DNA from: JACVRX01 sp963819885
Lineage (GTDB): Bacteria; Actinomycetota; Actinomycetes; Jiangellales; Jiangellaceae
Reading direction: 5' to 3'
Assembly: GCA_963819885.1 (NCBI GenBank)
Contig: CAWFXV010000024.1
Location: 1 to 64,000 of the forward strand
DNA: 64,000 nt
Below the pieces are notes generated by a model. That model was not told the origin of the DNA. It made no database searches and saw nothing but the letters and a program-made list of their open reading frames with translations. The position numbers were made by a program, and so were the translations under genes. This document shows, one piece after another, positions 24,946-34,365 of the stretch; position 1 is the stretch's first letter; each line of letters begins with the position of its first letter.

Positions 24946-26544
24946 TCAGGCGAGTGCGATGAGATCGGTGTAGTCGGCACTCCACAGGTCCTCGACGCCG
25001 TCGGGAAGCAGAACCACCCGCTCCGGTCCCAACGCTTCGACGGCACCCTCGTCGTGTGTCACGAGCACGATCGCCCCGGCAAAGGACCGCAGGGCGGACA
25101 GGACCTCCGTCCTGGACGCCGGATCCAGGTTGTTCGTCGGCTCGTCGAGCAGCAGCACGTTGGCGCTGGAAACCACCAGCGTGGCCAGGGCCAACCGGGT
25201 CTTCTCTCCTCCAGAGAGAACGCCGGCCGGCTTGGCCACGTCGTCGCCGGAGAACAAGAACGACCCGAGTATCCGACGAGCCTCGACTTCCGGCAGGTGG
25301 GGAGCGGCCGATTGCAGGTTCTCCAGCACCGAGTGCGAGGTGTCCAACGTTTCGTGTTCCTGGGCGTAGTAGCCGAGCTTGAGACCATGTCCGGCTGCGA
25401 CCGTGCCGGTGTCGGGTGGCTCGATGCTGCTCAGCAGTCGGAGCAGGGTGGTCTTACCGGCTCCGTTCAAACCGAGAACAACGACCCGGCTCCCGCGGTC
25501 GATCGCCAGATCGATGTCGGTGAACACCTCGAGTGACCCGTATGATTTCGACAATCCGGTGGCCGACAACGGTGTGCGGCCACAGGGAGCCGGCTGCGGG
25601 AATCGGAGCCGGGCGACCTTGTCCGTGCGACGCTTGGCATCCAGCCCGGCCAGCAGCCGCTCGGCCCGTCGGTCCATGTTCTGCGCTGCCGTTGCCTTGG
25701 TCGCCTTGTATCGCATCCGATTCGCCTGAGCCTTGAGTGCCGCGGCCTTCTTCTCGGCATTGGCCCGCTCGCGACGTCGCCGCCGCTCGTCGGTCTCACG
25801 TTGTTGCAGGTAGGTCGTCCAACCCACGTTGTAGACGTCGAGCGCTGCCCGGTTGGCGTCCAGGTGAAAGACCCGGGTGACGGTCCGGTCGAGCAGTGCT
25901 ACGTCGTGGCTGATCACGACGACGCCGCCGGCGAATCCCCGCACGAAGTCACGCAGCCACACGATGGAATCGGCATCGAGATGGTTCGTTGGCTCGTCGA
26001 GGAGCAACGTGTCCGCTTCGGAGAACAGGATTCGGGCCAGCTCGACCCGCCGACGCTGCCCGCCGGACAACGTTCGCAAAGGCTGTTCGAGGACTCGGTC
26101 CGGCAGTCCGAGACTGGCGGCGATCGTCGCGGCCTGGCTCTCCGCCCCATAGCCACCGCGGGTCAGGAATTCACTCTCCAACCGGGCATACCGGCTCATC
26201 CCCCGCTCGTGCACACTGAAGTCGGCGGAGGCGATCTGCAGCTCTGCTGTGCGCAGGCCGGCCACGACGGAGTCGAGCCCTCGGGCCGACAAAATGCGGT
26301 CGCGCGCCAATACCTCGGGATCACCCGTTCGCGGATCCTGCGGTAGGTATCCGACCGATCCGGTTCGGGTGACCGTTCCTGCGGCCGGCTGCGCCTCGCC
26401 GGCGAGAATTCGGGTCAGGGTCGTCTTGCCGGCACCGTTCCGCCCGACCATGCCGACCTTGTCGCCTGCCGCGATTCGGAAGCTGGCATGTACCAACAGA
26501 AGCTGCGCGCTCGCGCGGACTTCCACGTCGGTGGCGGTGATCAT
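24946..26544 (-). CDS. ABC-F family ATPase (ribosome-associated type)
   Basis: 532 residues with two ATPase domains and no membrane part. Domain 1 has Walker A GRNGAGKTT (~37), signature LSGGQRRRV and Walker B TLLLDEPTNHLD. The charged linker (~235-300: RRRRERANAEKKAAALKAQANRMRYKATKATAAQ) is the P-site tRNA-interaction motif. Domain 2 has Walker A GLNGAGKTT, LSGGEKTRL and VLLLDEPTNNLD. ABC-F proteins act on ribosomes as translation factors or give resistance to ribosome-targeting antibiotics; the class here is not decided by sequence alone. Confidence 0.93.
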   Translation of the reverse strand: MITATDVEVRASAQLLLVHASFRIAAGDKVGMVGRNGAGKTTLTRILAGEAQPAAGTVTRTGSVGYLPQDPRTGDPEVLARDRILSARGLDSVVAGLRTAELQIASADFSVHERGMSRYARLESEFLTRGGYGAESQAATIAASLGLPDRVLEQPLRTLSGGQRRRVELARILFSEADTLLLDEPTNHLDADSIVWLRDFVRGFAGGVVVISHDVALLDRTVTRVFHLDANRAALDVYNVGWTTYLQQRETDERRRRRERANAEKKAAALKAQANRMRYKATKATAAQNMDRRAERLLAGLDAKRRTDKVARLRFPQPAPCGRTPLSATGLSKSYGSLEVFTDIDLAIDRGSRVVVLGLNGAGKTTLLRLLSSIEPPDTGTVAAGHGLKLGYYAQEHETLDTSHSVLENLQSAAPHLPEVEARRILGSFLFSGDDVAKPAGVLSGGEKTRLALATLVVSSANVLLLDEPTNNLDPASRTEVLSALRSFAGAIVLVTHDEGAVEALGPERVVLLPDGVEDLWSADYTDLIALA

Positions 26545-26684
26545 GTCGGCGGGCTCCGTGGCTGGTCGGGCGTGGGGTGATCGGTCGTCGCACGATCAGT
26601 TAGCCACGGGCATCATGGGGGCATTCTACGAGTTGGGCCGGTACCGTCGTCCGGGCCATCGCGGGCGGCAAGGGAGGGTGACGG

Positions 26685-27572
26685 GTGAAGTTCAACCGTC
26701 GAGCGCGTCTGGACACCTCGCAGATCTCCGACCGGCGCGGGATGGGCCGTGGTGGCACGGTGGCGGCAGGCGGCGGCATCGGTGCGCTGGTCATCTTGCT
26801 GCTGGCCCTGTGCACCGGCGGCGATCCGTCCAGTGTCATCGAGCCGACCACCGAGGTGCAGGCGCAACAGGGAGAGATCGACAGCCTCGAAACCCAGTGT
26901 CAGACCGGGGCCGACCTCGAGGAGAACGCCGACTGCCGGTTCGTCTTCTACGTCAACTCCATCCAGGACTACTGGGACGACGAGTTCGCCCGCCGCGGCG
27001 CCACCTACTCGCCCGCGACCACGAACTTCTTCACCAGCGCGGTCCAGACCGGCTGCGGCGGTGCGTCGTCGCAGGTCGGCCCGTTCTATTGCCCGGCCGA
27101 TCTGAACGTGTACCTCGACCTCGGCTTCTTCGACCAGCTACGAACTCAGTTCGGCGGTAGTGGGGGCGATTTCGCCGAGGCCTACGTTCTCGCCCATGAG
27201 TACGGCCATCACATCCAGAACCTGACCGGGCAGATGCAGCAGGTGCGGCCGGGGTCCGGGCCGACCTCCGGCGCGGTGCGGTTGGAACTGCAAGCGGACT
27301 GCTATGCCGGTGTCTGGGCCCGGCACGCCACCACCACCGACACGGCCGGAGGAGAACCGCTGATCACTGAGGTCACCGAGGAAGACCTCAGCGAGGGGCT
27401 CAATGCGGCGGCCACCGTCGGTGATGACTACATCCAGGAGCGATTCCAGGGCACGGTCAGCCCGGAATCCTGGACGCACGGGTCCAGTGAGCAGCGCCAG
27501 CGGTGGTTTGCGGCCGGTTACCGCAGTGGCGACCTCGCCGCCTGCGACACCTTCTCGACGAACCAACTCTGA
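26685..27572 (+). CDS. neutral zinc metallopeptidase, YpfJ family
   Basis: 295 residues from GTG. N-terminal KFNRRARLDTSQISDRRG, a membrane anchor (~25-44: GGTVAAGGGIGALVILLLALCTGG), then a catalytic domain with the zinc motif HEYGHHIQ (~173) and downstream ELQADCYAGVWA giving the third ligand Glu; the QCQTG...C and CGGASSQVGPFYCP cysteines are family-typical. It is probably anchored with the active site outside. The substrate is unknown. Divergent from the ABC-F gene. Confidence 0.93.
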   Translation: MKFNRRARLDTSQISDRRGMGRGGTVAAGGGIGALVILLLALCTGGDPSSVIEPTTEVQAQQGEIDSLETQCQTGADLEENADCRFVFYVNSIQDYWDDEFARRGATYSPATTNFFTSAVQTGCGGASSQVGPFYCPADLNVYLDLGFFDQLRTQFGGSGGDFAEAYVLAHEYGHHIQNLTGQMQQVRPGSGPTSGAVRLELQADCYAGVWARHATTTDTAGGEPLITEVTEEDLSEGLNAAATVGDDYIQERFQGTVSPESWTHGSSEQRQRWFAAGYRSGDLAACDTFSTNQL

Positions 27573-27709
27573 CCAGGCAGCCGCACCACCCCGATTGTGG
27601 TCAGTGTTCCGACCCTCTGCCCGGGTGGGGAGATTGAATCCCGACACGTGAGTGCCGCTCGCGTTGTTGGCGTCGGACAATCGGGTTACCCGGCGGTTAC
27701 CCCTAGCCT

Positions 27710-28309
27710 GTGCGCGTGGCCCGAACCAGACGACTCCCGGCAGCCGATCTCGCCCGCGTCGCCGTGTTCGCCGGCATCATCGCGGCACTCAGCCTGCCCG
27801 CGCCGTTCTACCTGTTCGGCAGCGCGGTTCCCGTCACCTTGCAGACGCTGGGTGTCATGCTCGCCGGCCTGGTGTTAGGGGCCCGGCTCGGCGCGCTGGC
27901 TGTCCTGGTCTACCTCGCGATCGGTGCGGTCGGCGTGCCGGTGTTCGCCGGAGGCGCTGCCGGGCTCGCGCCGTTCGCCGGCCCTACCGGCGGCTATCTG
28001 ATCGCCTTCCCGCTGGGCGCCTTCGTCACCGGGCTGATCGCGTTTCGAGGTGGCCGGTTCCGCCCGGCGCTCGCTTTCCTCGCGGCCGTGGTCGGGGGCA
28101 TTCTGGTTGTTTACGCGATCGGCGTACCTGTGCTCGCCTGGCGCACGGACCTCGACCTGTGGACGGCGATCCGCCTCGGCGGCGTGATCTTCTTGCCGGG
28201 CGACCTGATCAAGGCCGGTCTGGCGGCTCTGATCGCGACCGGTGTGCACCGCGCTTACCCTCGCCTGGCCCGCGAGGATGTTCCCGAGGCGGCTGCCAGC
28301 CGCACGTGA
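27710..28309 (+). CDS. bioY: biotin ECF transporter substrate-binding protein
   Basis: 199 residues, about six membrane segments. BioY signature LFGSAVPVTLQTLGVMLAGLVLGARLGALAVLVYLAIGAVGVPVFAGG and GPTGGYLIAFPLGAFVTG, plus LPGDLIKAGLAALIATGVHRAYP. It binds biotin with high affinity and works with the bioM/bioN energising pair encoded next. Start GTG 27710 or GTG 27716. The 137-base leader holds no biotin-repressor site I can assert. The stop overlaps the bioM start (GTGA). Confidence 0.97.
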   Translation: MRVARTRRLPAADLARVAVFAGIIAALSLPAPFYLFGSAVPVTLQTLGVMLAGLVLGARLGALAVLVYLAIGAVGVPVFAGGAAGLAPFAGPTGGYLIAFPLGAFVTGLIAFRGGRFRPALAFLAAVVGGILVVYAIGVPVLAWRTDLDLWTAIRLGGVIFLPGDLIKAGLAALIATGVHRAYPRLAREDVPEAAASRT

Positions 28310-28980
28310 TCGAGGTCCGCGACGTCACGCACTCCTATGGCGACCGCATGGTCCTGCGGTCGGTGTCGGCCACTCTGACCGAGCGACGGATTGCGGTCAT
28401 CGGTGCCAACGGATCGGGAAAGTCGACCTTCGCCCGGCTGCTGAACGGCCTGGTCGTGCCACAACACGGCGAGGTGAGCGTGTCCGGCCTGTCGACGAGA
28501 TCCGACCCGGCGGCGGTGCGGCGCCTGGTCGGGTTCGTGTTCACCGATCCGGACGCTCAGATCGTGATGCCCACCGTGGCCGAAGACGTCGCCCTCGGGT
28601 TACGTCGTCGCAAGCTCGACGCCGCCGAGAGCCAGCGCAGGGTCTTTGCGGCCCTGTCCGATTTCGGTCTGGAAATCTTCGCCGACCACCCGGCCCACCT
28701 GCTCTCCGGCGGCCAGAAGCAGTTGCTCGCCCTGTGCTCGGTTCTCGTCACCGAGCCGCGGGTGCTGGTCTGCGACGAGCCCACGACCTTGCTGGACCGC
28801 CGCAACACCCGACTGGTGCTGGAGATCCTCGACCGGCTTCGGCAACAAGTGGTCCTGGTGACCCACGATCTCGAGTCGGTGGCCGACTACGACCGCATCC
28901 TGGTGTTCGACGAAGGCAGGCTGGTCGCGGACGGCAACCCCCGAATGGCTGTCGACCACTACCGAGCGTTGGTCGGATGA
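28306..28980 (+). CDS. bioM: biotin ECF transporter ATPase
   Basis: 224 residues from GTG 28306, overlapping the bioY stop by four bases. Walker A GANGSGKST (~33), Q-loop VFTDPDAQIVMPTVAEDV, signature LSGGQKQLL, Walker B VLVCDEPTTLLD, His-loop LVTHDLESV. Energises BioY with BioN. The order bioY-bioM-bioN identifies the dedicated biotin transporter rather than a shared cobalt or thiamine module. Confidence 0.95.
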   Translation: MIEVRDVTHSYGDRMVLRSVSATLTERRIAVIGANGSGKSTFARLLNGLVVPQHGEVSVSGLSTRSDPAAVRRLVGFVFTDPDAQIVMPTVAEDVALGLRRRKLDAAESQRRVFAALSDFGLEIFADHPAHLLSGGQKQLLALCSVLVTEPRVLVCDEPTTLLDRRNTRLVLEILDRLRQQVVLVTHDLESVADYDRILVFDEGRLVADGNPRMAVDHYRALVG

Positions 28981-29600
28981 ACACGTATCTACCCGGCCGG
29001 TCGTGGCTGCACCGTCTGCCCGCGGCGGCAAAACTAGCCGGTCTGATGGTCCTGCTCGCCGGGACGTTGACGCTGAACTCGCCCATGGCGGTCGCCCTTG
29101 CCGCCGTCGCGACGGTCGGGTTGTACGCCTCGGCCGGACTGGCCCGGGCCGTACCGACACAGGTGCGGCCGTTGCGATGGCTCGTGCTCGGTCTGCTCGC
29201 GCTGCAGACACTGACCGCCGGCTGGATCACGGCCGTGATCGTGACCGGACGTCTGGTCGTGGCGGTCGTCCTCGCGGGCCTCGTCACGCTCACCACCAGG
29301 ATTGTCGACCTGCTCGATGTCCTGGAACGAGTGCTGCGTCCACTTCGACATGTCGGCGTGGACTCCGAGCGGGTCGCGCTACTCCTGGCGCTGGCGATCC
29401 GAGCCGTTCCCGTGGTCGCGGAGTTGGCCGGCGAGGTTCGCGATGCTCAGCGGGCCCGTGGGATAGCCGCGAGTCCGCGATCGTTCGCAGTCCCCTTCGT
29501 CGTTCGCAGCCTGCGCCACGCCGACGCTTTGGGCGAAGCTCTTGCGGCTCGCGGACTCGACGACCAGCCCTCGGGCCGCCGCGAGTGGCCCGATCAGTAG
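28977..29600 (+). CDS. bioN: biotin ECF transporter T protein
   Basis: 207 residues, ATG overlapping the bioM stop (ATGA). About five membrane helices (LAGLMVLLAGTLTLNSPMAVALAAVATVGLYA; VIVTGRLVVAVVLAGLVTLTTR) and the cytoplasmic coupling motif Ala-Arg-Gly twice: AQRARGIAA and LAARGLDD. It transmits ATPase movements to BioY. Its last 7 bases overlap the convergent antiporter gene. Confidence 0.95.
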   Translation: MNTYLPGRSWLHRLPAAAKLAGLMVLLAGTLTLNSPMAVALAAVATVGLYASAGLARAVPTQVRPLRWLVLGLLALQTLTAGWITAVIVTGRLVVAVVLAGLVTLTTRIVDLLDVLERVLRPLRHVGVDSERVALLLALAIRAVPVVAELAGEVRDAQRARGIAASPRSFAVPFVVRSLRHADALGEALAARGLDDQPSGRREWPDQ

Positions 29601-30838
29601 CCGAGGAAGTCCTCCTTCTCCGCGGGCGGGCCCGGCTCACCGGTCACCTCCCCTTCGGCAGCAGATTGAGCCGACAACAGCCTCAACCCGAGCATCGGGA
29701 ACAGCAGGACCGAGATCATTCCCGCGCCGACCAGCGAGGCTGCCGTAGCAGGGTTGATGGCGCCCTCGTCGACCCCGATCGAGGTGATCACGACCACCAG
29801 CGGCAGCGCCGTGGCACCGAACAGTCCCAGGGCGAGCGGGTCACGCCCAGGGAGCTCGTTCCGTTGCAGAAGCCACGTCGGCAGTCCGCGGACCACCAGG
29901 AACAACACAAGGAACGCCGGAAGCAGGAGCAGCGCCCGGCTGCTCGACAGCAAGGCGTCCAGATCGAACTGCACGCCACTCACCACGAAGAACAGCGGGA
30001 TGAAAAATCCGAACCCGATCCCCTCCAGCCGGGACAACACCTCCTCCTCTTCGGGCCCTGATCCGGCGCCGAGAAACAGGCGCGCGACGATCCCGGCGAC
30101 GAACGCGCCGAGGATCGGGTCGAGCCCGAGGAATTCCGCGAGACCGAACATTCCGATGACCAGGAACACGCAGATTCGCACGCCGAGCTGTGCGCTTGTA
30201 CCCAGTGTCGCGGTGACAAGCCGCGAGATCCGCGGGTGACGGGGACGCCGCGCAACCCAGGCCGCAAGGAAGCCCACGACCGCGAACAGCACCAAGACGA
30301 TGGTGGTGTGGGTAGGCCGTTCGCCGCTGAATGCGAAAGCGATGGCGAGGATCGGCAGGAATTCACCCACCGCGCCCACGGCGAGAACACGTACTCCGAA
30401 CGGGGTGGCGGCCTGACCGCTGTCGCGAAGGATCGGCAAGATCGTGCCCAGTGCGGTCGTCGTCAGGGCCAGTCCGACGACCAGGCCGGCCTCTTCGGTG
30501 TCGGCGAACAGGAATCCGGCACCTACGCCGAGCACGAGAGAGATCAGCCAACCCGACACCGACAGGCGCAGCGGTCGACCCTTGATCCGAGCGAAATCGA
30601 TTTCGTATCCAGCCAGGAACATCAGGAACGCCAGCCCGAGATCGGACAACGCCGAGATGACATCGCCATCGGTCACCGTCACCAGGCCCAGCACGGCGGG
30701 CCCAACCAGGATGCCGAGCAGGATCTCCGTCACGACGACGGGCATCGCAATCCAGGTGTGCAGGCGGTCGGCCACGAACGGAGCGATGACCGCGACCGCC
30801 ACGATCACCACCAAGGCGGCGACTGTTTCCTCGGTCAT
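29594..30838 (-). CDS. CPA2-family cation:proton antiporter
   Basis: 414 residues with about 12-13 membrane segments. GILVGPAVLGLV, LGLAFLMFLAGYEIDF (the Na/H exchanger signature region), GLALTTTALGTILPILRDSG and DPILGAFVAGIVARLFL match Kef/CPA2 antiporters. The C-terminal tail is short (~25 residues) with no RCK/TrkA nucleotide-binding domain. It probably exchanges K+ or Na+ for protons; ion specificity not readable. Ends convergently on bioN. Confidence 0.92.
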   Translation of the reverse strand: MTEETVAALVVIVAVAVIAPFVADRLHTWIAMPVVVTEILLGILVGPAVLGLVTVTDGDVISALSDLGLAFLMFLAGYEIDFARIKGRPLRLSVSGWLISLVLGVGAGFLFADTEEAGLVVGLALTTTALGTILPILRDSGQAATPFGVRVLAVGAVGEFLPILAIAFAFSGERPTHTTIVLVLFAVVGFLAAWVARRPRHPRISRLVTATLGTSAQLGVRICVFLVIGMFGLAEFLGLDPILGAFVAGIVARLFLGAGSGPEEEEVLSRLEGIGFGFFIPLFFVVSGVQFDLDALLSSSRALLLLPAFLVLFLVVRGLPTWLLQRNELPGRDPLALGLFGATALPLVVVITSIGVDEGAINPATAASLVGAGMISVLLFPMLGLRLLSAQSAAEGEVTGEPGPPAEKEDFLGY

Positions 30839-30882
30839 CGAGGCTCCCCTCGCGGCCCGGATCTGCCGCTGTGCCCATCGTC

Positions 30883-32823
30883 CTAGCCGAGGTCGACGGG
30901 ATCCACCCGAACACGCACCAGGCCGCCGGACCGCCGCGCCGCCCGGATGCCCTGGGCAACCTTGATGGCCGCGGTCAGTGTGGCAGCGGCTGAGCGCGGC
31001 GCGCGCACGAGTAGCTGTTGGTGTCCCTCGGCCGATCCGGGAACGGGTCCAAGAACCTGCGCCTGTTCGGGCAGGTCGACAAGGCGCAAGAGATCGGTGA
31101 CGTCGGCCGTTTCGCCGGTGAGCTCGATCGCGCGAGCAACTGGCGGGAAGCCCAGGTTGGCGCGGTCGGAGAGCTCCCGGGCTGCCAAGCCAGCCGGGTC
31201 CCAGCGCACCAGGGCCTGCACGGCGGGCGCGGCGGCGTCGGCCACGACAACAACGGCGCCCCCGTCGGGCCCGGTCTTGACCAGCGCGGCTGCCCGAAGC
31301 CAGCGACGGAACGCCTCCTCGGCGGACCGCAGCCCTGGCCGCGCCAGCAGCGCATCGCCGTCGAGCAGCAATGCCGCCGCGTACCCACCGGCGGCGTGTG
31401 GTTCGGCTCCCGGAGTGGCAACGACAAGCGCGGGGTCGGCCGGCACGTCATGGAGTACTCCACCGCGGCCGGAGGTTCGCACCGGCATACCGGGAAACGC
31501 TCGGCCCAGCTCCTCCGCGGTCCGGCCAGCACCGACGACAGCCGCCCGCACCGACGTGGCTGCACAGCTGGGGCAGGTCCACGCGGTCGCGGGCGTGGCA
31601 CACCAGCCGCAGACGGGTGGCCCGTCGCCAGAGCCCAGACCCAGCGGTCCGCTGCAGACGGCGCACCGCGCCGGTGTCCGGCAGCGCGCGCACAGCAAGG
31701 CCGGGACATATCCAGTCCGCGGTACCTGAACCAGCACCGGGCCGCGCTCCAACCCGGCGCGAGCCACTCGCCACGCCACCGACGGGAGCCGGGCCGTCCG
31801 CGCGCCCTCGTCGTGAGCAAGTTCGTGATCGGCGCCGGCCGCCGTGACCCGCGGCGCACGCCGCCGTACCGAACTTCGGTCCGGAACCACCGGCCGAGCC
31901 CAGCCCGAGTCGACCAGCTGCTCGGCCTCGGCGGTCCGCGCAAACCCCCCGATCACCACGCCCGCGTTCTCGTGCAGTGCGCGAAGCAGCAGGACTTCCC
32001 GAACGTGTGGATATGGGGCTCGAGGCTCGGCATGCAGATCGTCGCCGTCGTCCCACACGACTGCCAGGCCGAGGTCATCCACCGGCACGAACATCGCCGC
32101 GCGCGTGCCGAGCACCGCTCGAACGACGCCGCGGCGCACTGCCAGCCATCGCCGGTAACGCTCGGCCGGGCCCAGGTCGGCGGTGAGCACGACGTGGTGG
32201 TCCGGACCGATCGCCTGACCCAGGGCCCGGTCCGCGAGCTCGAGGTCACCCGCGTTGGGCAGGACGGCCAGCGCGCCGCGACCCGCCGACAGCGTCGCAG
32301 TCAGCAACCGAGCCAGCAGATCCGGCCAGTCGGCGGCCGGTCCAGGGTTCCACACGGCCCTCGGCGCCCCGCCCGACGACAGCGCCGCAACAAGCGTCGC
32401 CCCATCGACGTGCTCGGCCCAGCCGGCTGGCTGCGGAGCGGCCGGAGGCCCAATGGTCTCCTTGCGCGACTGCTCCCGTTCGACCGCCGCGTGCCGTGGT
32501 GGGATCGCCAGTCGCAGCACGTCGGCCACGGTGCCCGCGTAACGGTCGGCGACCTCTCGCGCCAGCCTTGCGATCTGCGGCGCCAGTACGGGCTCCGGCG
32601 ACCGCACCGTACGCAGCCGTGCCAGCCGACCCTCGTGCGCGGTTTCTGCCGTCCGTTCCAAGAGAAGACCGTCGACGTCTTGGCCGGCGAATCGGACCGC
32701 GACCCGGACTCCCGGCTCGGCCGCCTCGGCCAGCGAGGAAGGCACCAGGTAGTCGAACGGCCGGTCCAAATGGGCCAGCGGAATGTCCACTAGGACCCGC
32801 GCGACCGGCAAGTTGTCGACCAC
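30883..32823 (-). CDS. priA: PriA-like primosomal protein N', helicase motifs degenerate
   Basis: 646 residues from GTG. The N-terminal 3'-end-binding domain is recognisable (VARVLVDIPLAHLDRPFDYLVP), as are winged-helix and zinc-binding parts (CARCRTPARCAVC ... CGWCATPATAWTCPSC, eight cysteines) and the C-terminal domain ending VRVRVDPVDLG. The ATPase core lacks a Walker A (no GxGKT; the region reads AVWNPGPAADW) and the DEAH box is VVWDDGDD. Helicase-less PriA is the normal actinobacterial form, thought to act in replication restart as a structural loader. It lies downstream of metK, the usual neighbour. Confidence 0.9.
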   Translation of the reverse strand: MVDNLPVARVLVDIPLAHLDRPFDYLVPSSLAEAAEPGVRVAVRFAGQDVDGLLLERTAETAHEGRLARLRTVRSPEPVLAPQIARLAREVADRYAGTVADVLRLAIPPRHAAVEREQSRKETIGPPAAPQPAGWAEHVDGATLVAALSSGGAPRAVWNPGPAADWPDLLARLLTATLSAGRGALAVLPNAGDLELADRALGQAIGPDHHVVLTADLGPAERYRRWLAVRRGVVRAVLGTRAAMFVPVDDLGLAVVWDDGDDLHAEPRAPYPHVREVLLLRALHENAGVVIGGFARTAEAEQLVDSGWARPVVPDRSSVRRRAPRVTAAGADHELAHDEGARTARLPSVAWRVARAGLERGPVLVQVPRTGYVPALLCARCRTPARCAVCSGPLGLGSGDGPPVCGWCATPATAWTCPSCAATSVRAAVVGAGRTAEELGRAFPGMPVRTSGRGGVLHDVPADPALVVATPGAEPHAAGGYAAALLLDGDALLARPGLRSAEEAFRRWLRAAALVKTGPDGGAVVVVADAAAPAVQALVRWDPAGLAARELSDRANLGFPPVARAIELTGETADVTDLLRLVDLPEQAQVLGPVPGSAEGHQQLLVRAPRSAAATLTAAIKVAQGIRAARRSGGLVRVRVDPVDLG

Positions 32824-33029
32824 CGGATCGGGCCGACGAGCTGCGCTGCCGACTCGATGGCACGCGAACCAAGGCGAGCTGGTCCGAGCTGGCGGGGTCG
32901 GTCACGACCGCGTTTCTACCTCACATCCCTGACGCAGAGGGGAGCGCGGGGGTCAGTCTCCGCGCGGGTGGGTTGCGTTGCCAACGAGAGCGCGGGGGGC
33001 GGCCGGATGCGGCAGCGGGCGTCTAAAGA

Positions 33030-33063
33030 GGGATCCGTGGCATGCTCTTCGGCCACGGATCCC
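33030..33063 (-). terminator. strong hairpin terminator after metK
   Basis: Twelve-bp perfect stem (GGGATCCGTGGC at 33030-33041 with GCCACGGATCCC at 33052-33063) and a 10-base loop, 40 bases beyond the metK stop; on the minus strand it is followed by CTCTTTAGAC, a weak T tract. The 206 bases between it and priA hold no gene. Confidence 0.7.
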
Positions 33064-33102
33064 GGAGCCCGCAGAGCATGCGGCCGCCTTCCGCGCGGTG
33101 GA

Positions 33103-34296
33103 TCAACCGACCGCGTTCTGCAGTGCCTCGACCCGGTCGGTGCGCTCCCAGGTGAAGTCGGGCAGCTCGCGGCCGAAGTGGCCGTACGCCGCCGTCTGAG
33201 AATAGATCGGTCGCATCAGGTCGAGGTCGCGAATGATCGCTGCCGGTCGCAGATCGAAGACTCCGAGCACGGCGTCCTGGATGCGATCCACCGGCACGGT
33301 CTCGGTGCCGAAGCACTCGACGAACAGACCCACCGGGTGTGCCTTGCCGATCGCGTAGGCGATCTGGACCTCACACCGGCTGGCGAGCTCCGCCGCGACG
33401 ACGTTCTTGGCGACCCACCGCATCGCGTACGCACCGGACCGGTCGACCTTGGAGGGATCCTTCCCGCTGAATGCGCCGCCGCCGTGCCTGGCCATACCGC
33501 CGTAGGTGTCGATGATGATCTTTCGACCGGTGAGTCCGGCGTCGCCCATCGGCCCACCGATCTCGAATCTCCCGGTCGGGTTCACCAGCAGCCGGTAGGA
33601 GTCGGCCGGGAGGTCCACGGTCGCGAGCACCGGCTCGACGACCTCGGCCTGGACGTCCGGGGTGAGCAGCGTCGCGAGGTCGATGTCTCGTGCGTGCTGA
33701 GTCGAGACCACGATGGTGTCCAGCCGCATCGCGCGGTTGTGGTTGTACTCGATGGTGACCTGCGTCTTGCCGTCCGGGCGCAGGTACGGGACCTGGCCCG
33801 ACTTGCGCACCCCGGCGAGCCGTTGGGCCAGCCGGTGGGCCACCGTGATCGGCAGCGGCATCAGCTCCGGGGTGTCGTCGCAGGCGTAACCGAACATCAG
33901 CCCCTGGTCCCCCGCACCCTGCCGGTCCAGCGGATCGACCGAGTGCTCGTCCGAGCGCTGTTCCCACGCCTCGTCGACACCTTGGGCGATGTCCGGCGAC
34001 TGGGAGCCGATCGAGACCGAGACGCCGCAGGACTGTCCGTCGAAGCCCTTGGTCGAGGAGTCATAACCGATGTCCAGGATCGTGTCGCGCACGATGTCCG
34101 GGATGTCGGCGTACCCACTGGTGGTGACCTCCCCGGCGACGTGTACCTGACCGGTGGTCACCATGGTCTCGACGGCGACCCGGCTGGCCGGATCCTCTTT
34201 CAGCAGGCTGTCGAGGACCGCGTCGCTGATCTGGTCGCAGATCTTGTCCGGATGCCCTTCGGTGACGGATTCGGACGTGAAGAGCCGACGGGCCAC
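33103..34296 (-). CDS. metK: S-adenosylmethionine synthetase
   Basis: 397 residues from GTG 34296 behind AAGGGGGAC. Opens ARRLFTSESVTEGHPDKICDQISDAVLD; ATP loop GGGAFSGKDPSKVDRSGAYAMRW, GDAGLTGRKIIIDTYGG and DEHSVDP match MetK. The 14 codons open upstream of this GTG are not family-like. Makes SAM from methionine and ATP. Follows coaBC by 69 bases; no SAM riboswitch is apparent in that gap. Confidence 0.98.
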   Translation of the reverse strand: MARRLFTSESVTEGHPDKICDQISDAVLDSLLKEDPASRVAVETMVTTGQVHVAGEVTTSGYADIPDIVRDTILDIGYDSSTKGFDGQSCGVSVSIGSQSPDIAQGVDEAWEQRSDEHSVDPLDRQGAGDQGLMFGYACDDTPELMPLPITVAHRLAQRLAGVRKSGQVPYLRPDGKTQVTIEYNHNRAMRLDTIVVSTQHARDIDLATLLTPDVQAEVVEPVLATVDLPADSYRLLVNPTGRFEIGGPMGDAGLTGRKIIIDTYGGMARHGGGAFSGKDPSKVDRSGAYAMRWVAKNVVAAELASRCEVQIAYAIGKAHPVGLFVECFGTETVPVDRIQDAVLGVFDLRPAAIIRDLDLMRPIYSQTAAYGHFGRELPDFTWERTDRVEALQNAVG

Positions 34297-34365
34297 GAGC
34301 GTCCCCCTTGCGATGGCTATCGACGATGGTGCCGACACTGTACGAGATCGCTGCGGGCCGCCCGC

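Noticed and set aside
27590..27685. CCCGATTGT / ACAATCGGG inverted repeat upstream of bioY
   Set aside because: Nine-bp arms 78 bases apart with no match to a known biotin-repressor site; could be chance. No riboswitch-like structure seen before bioY or metK.
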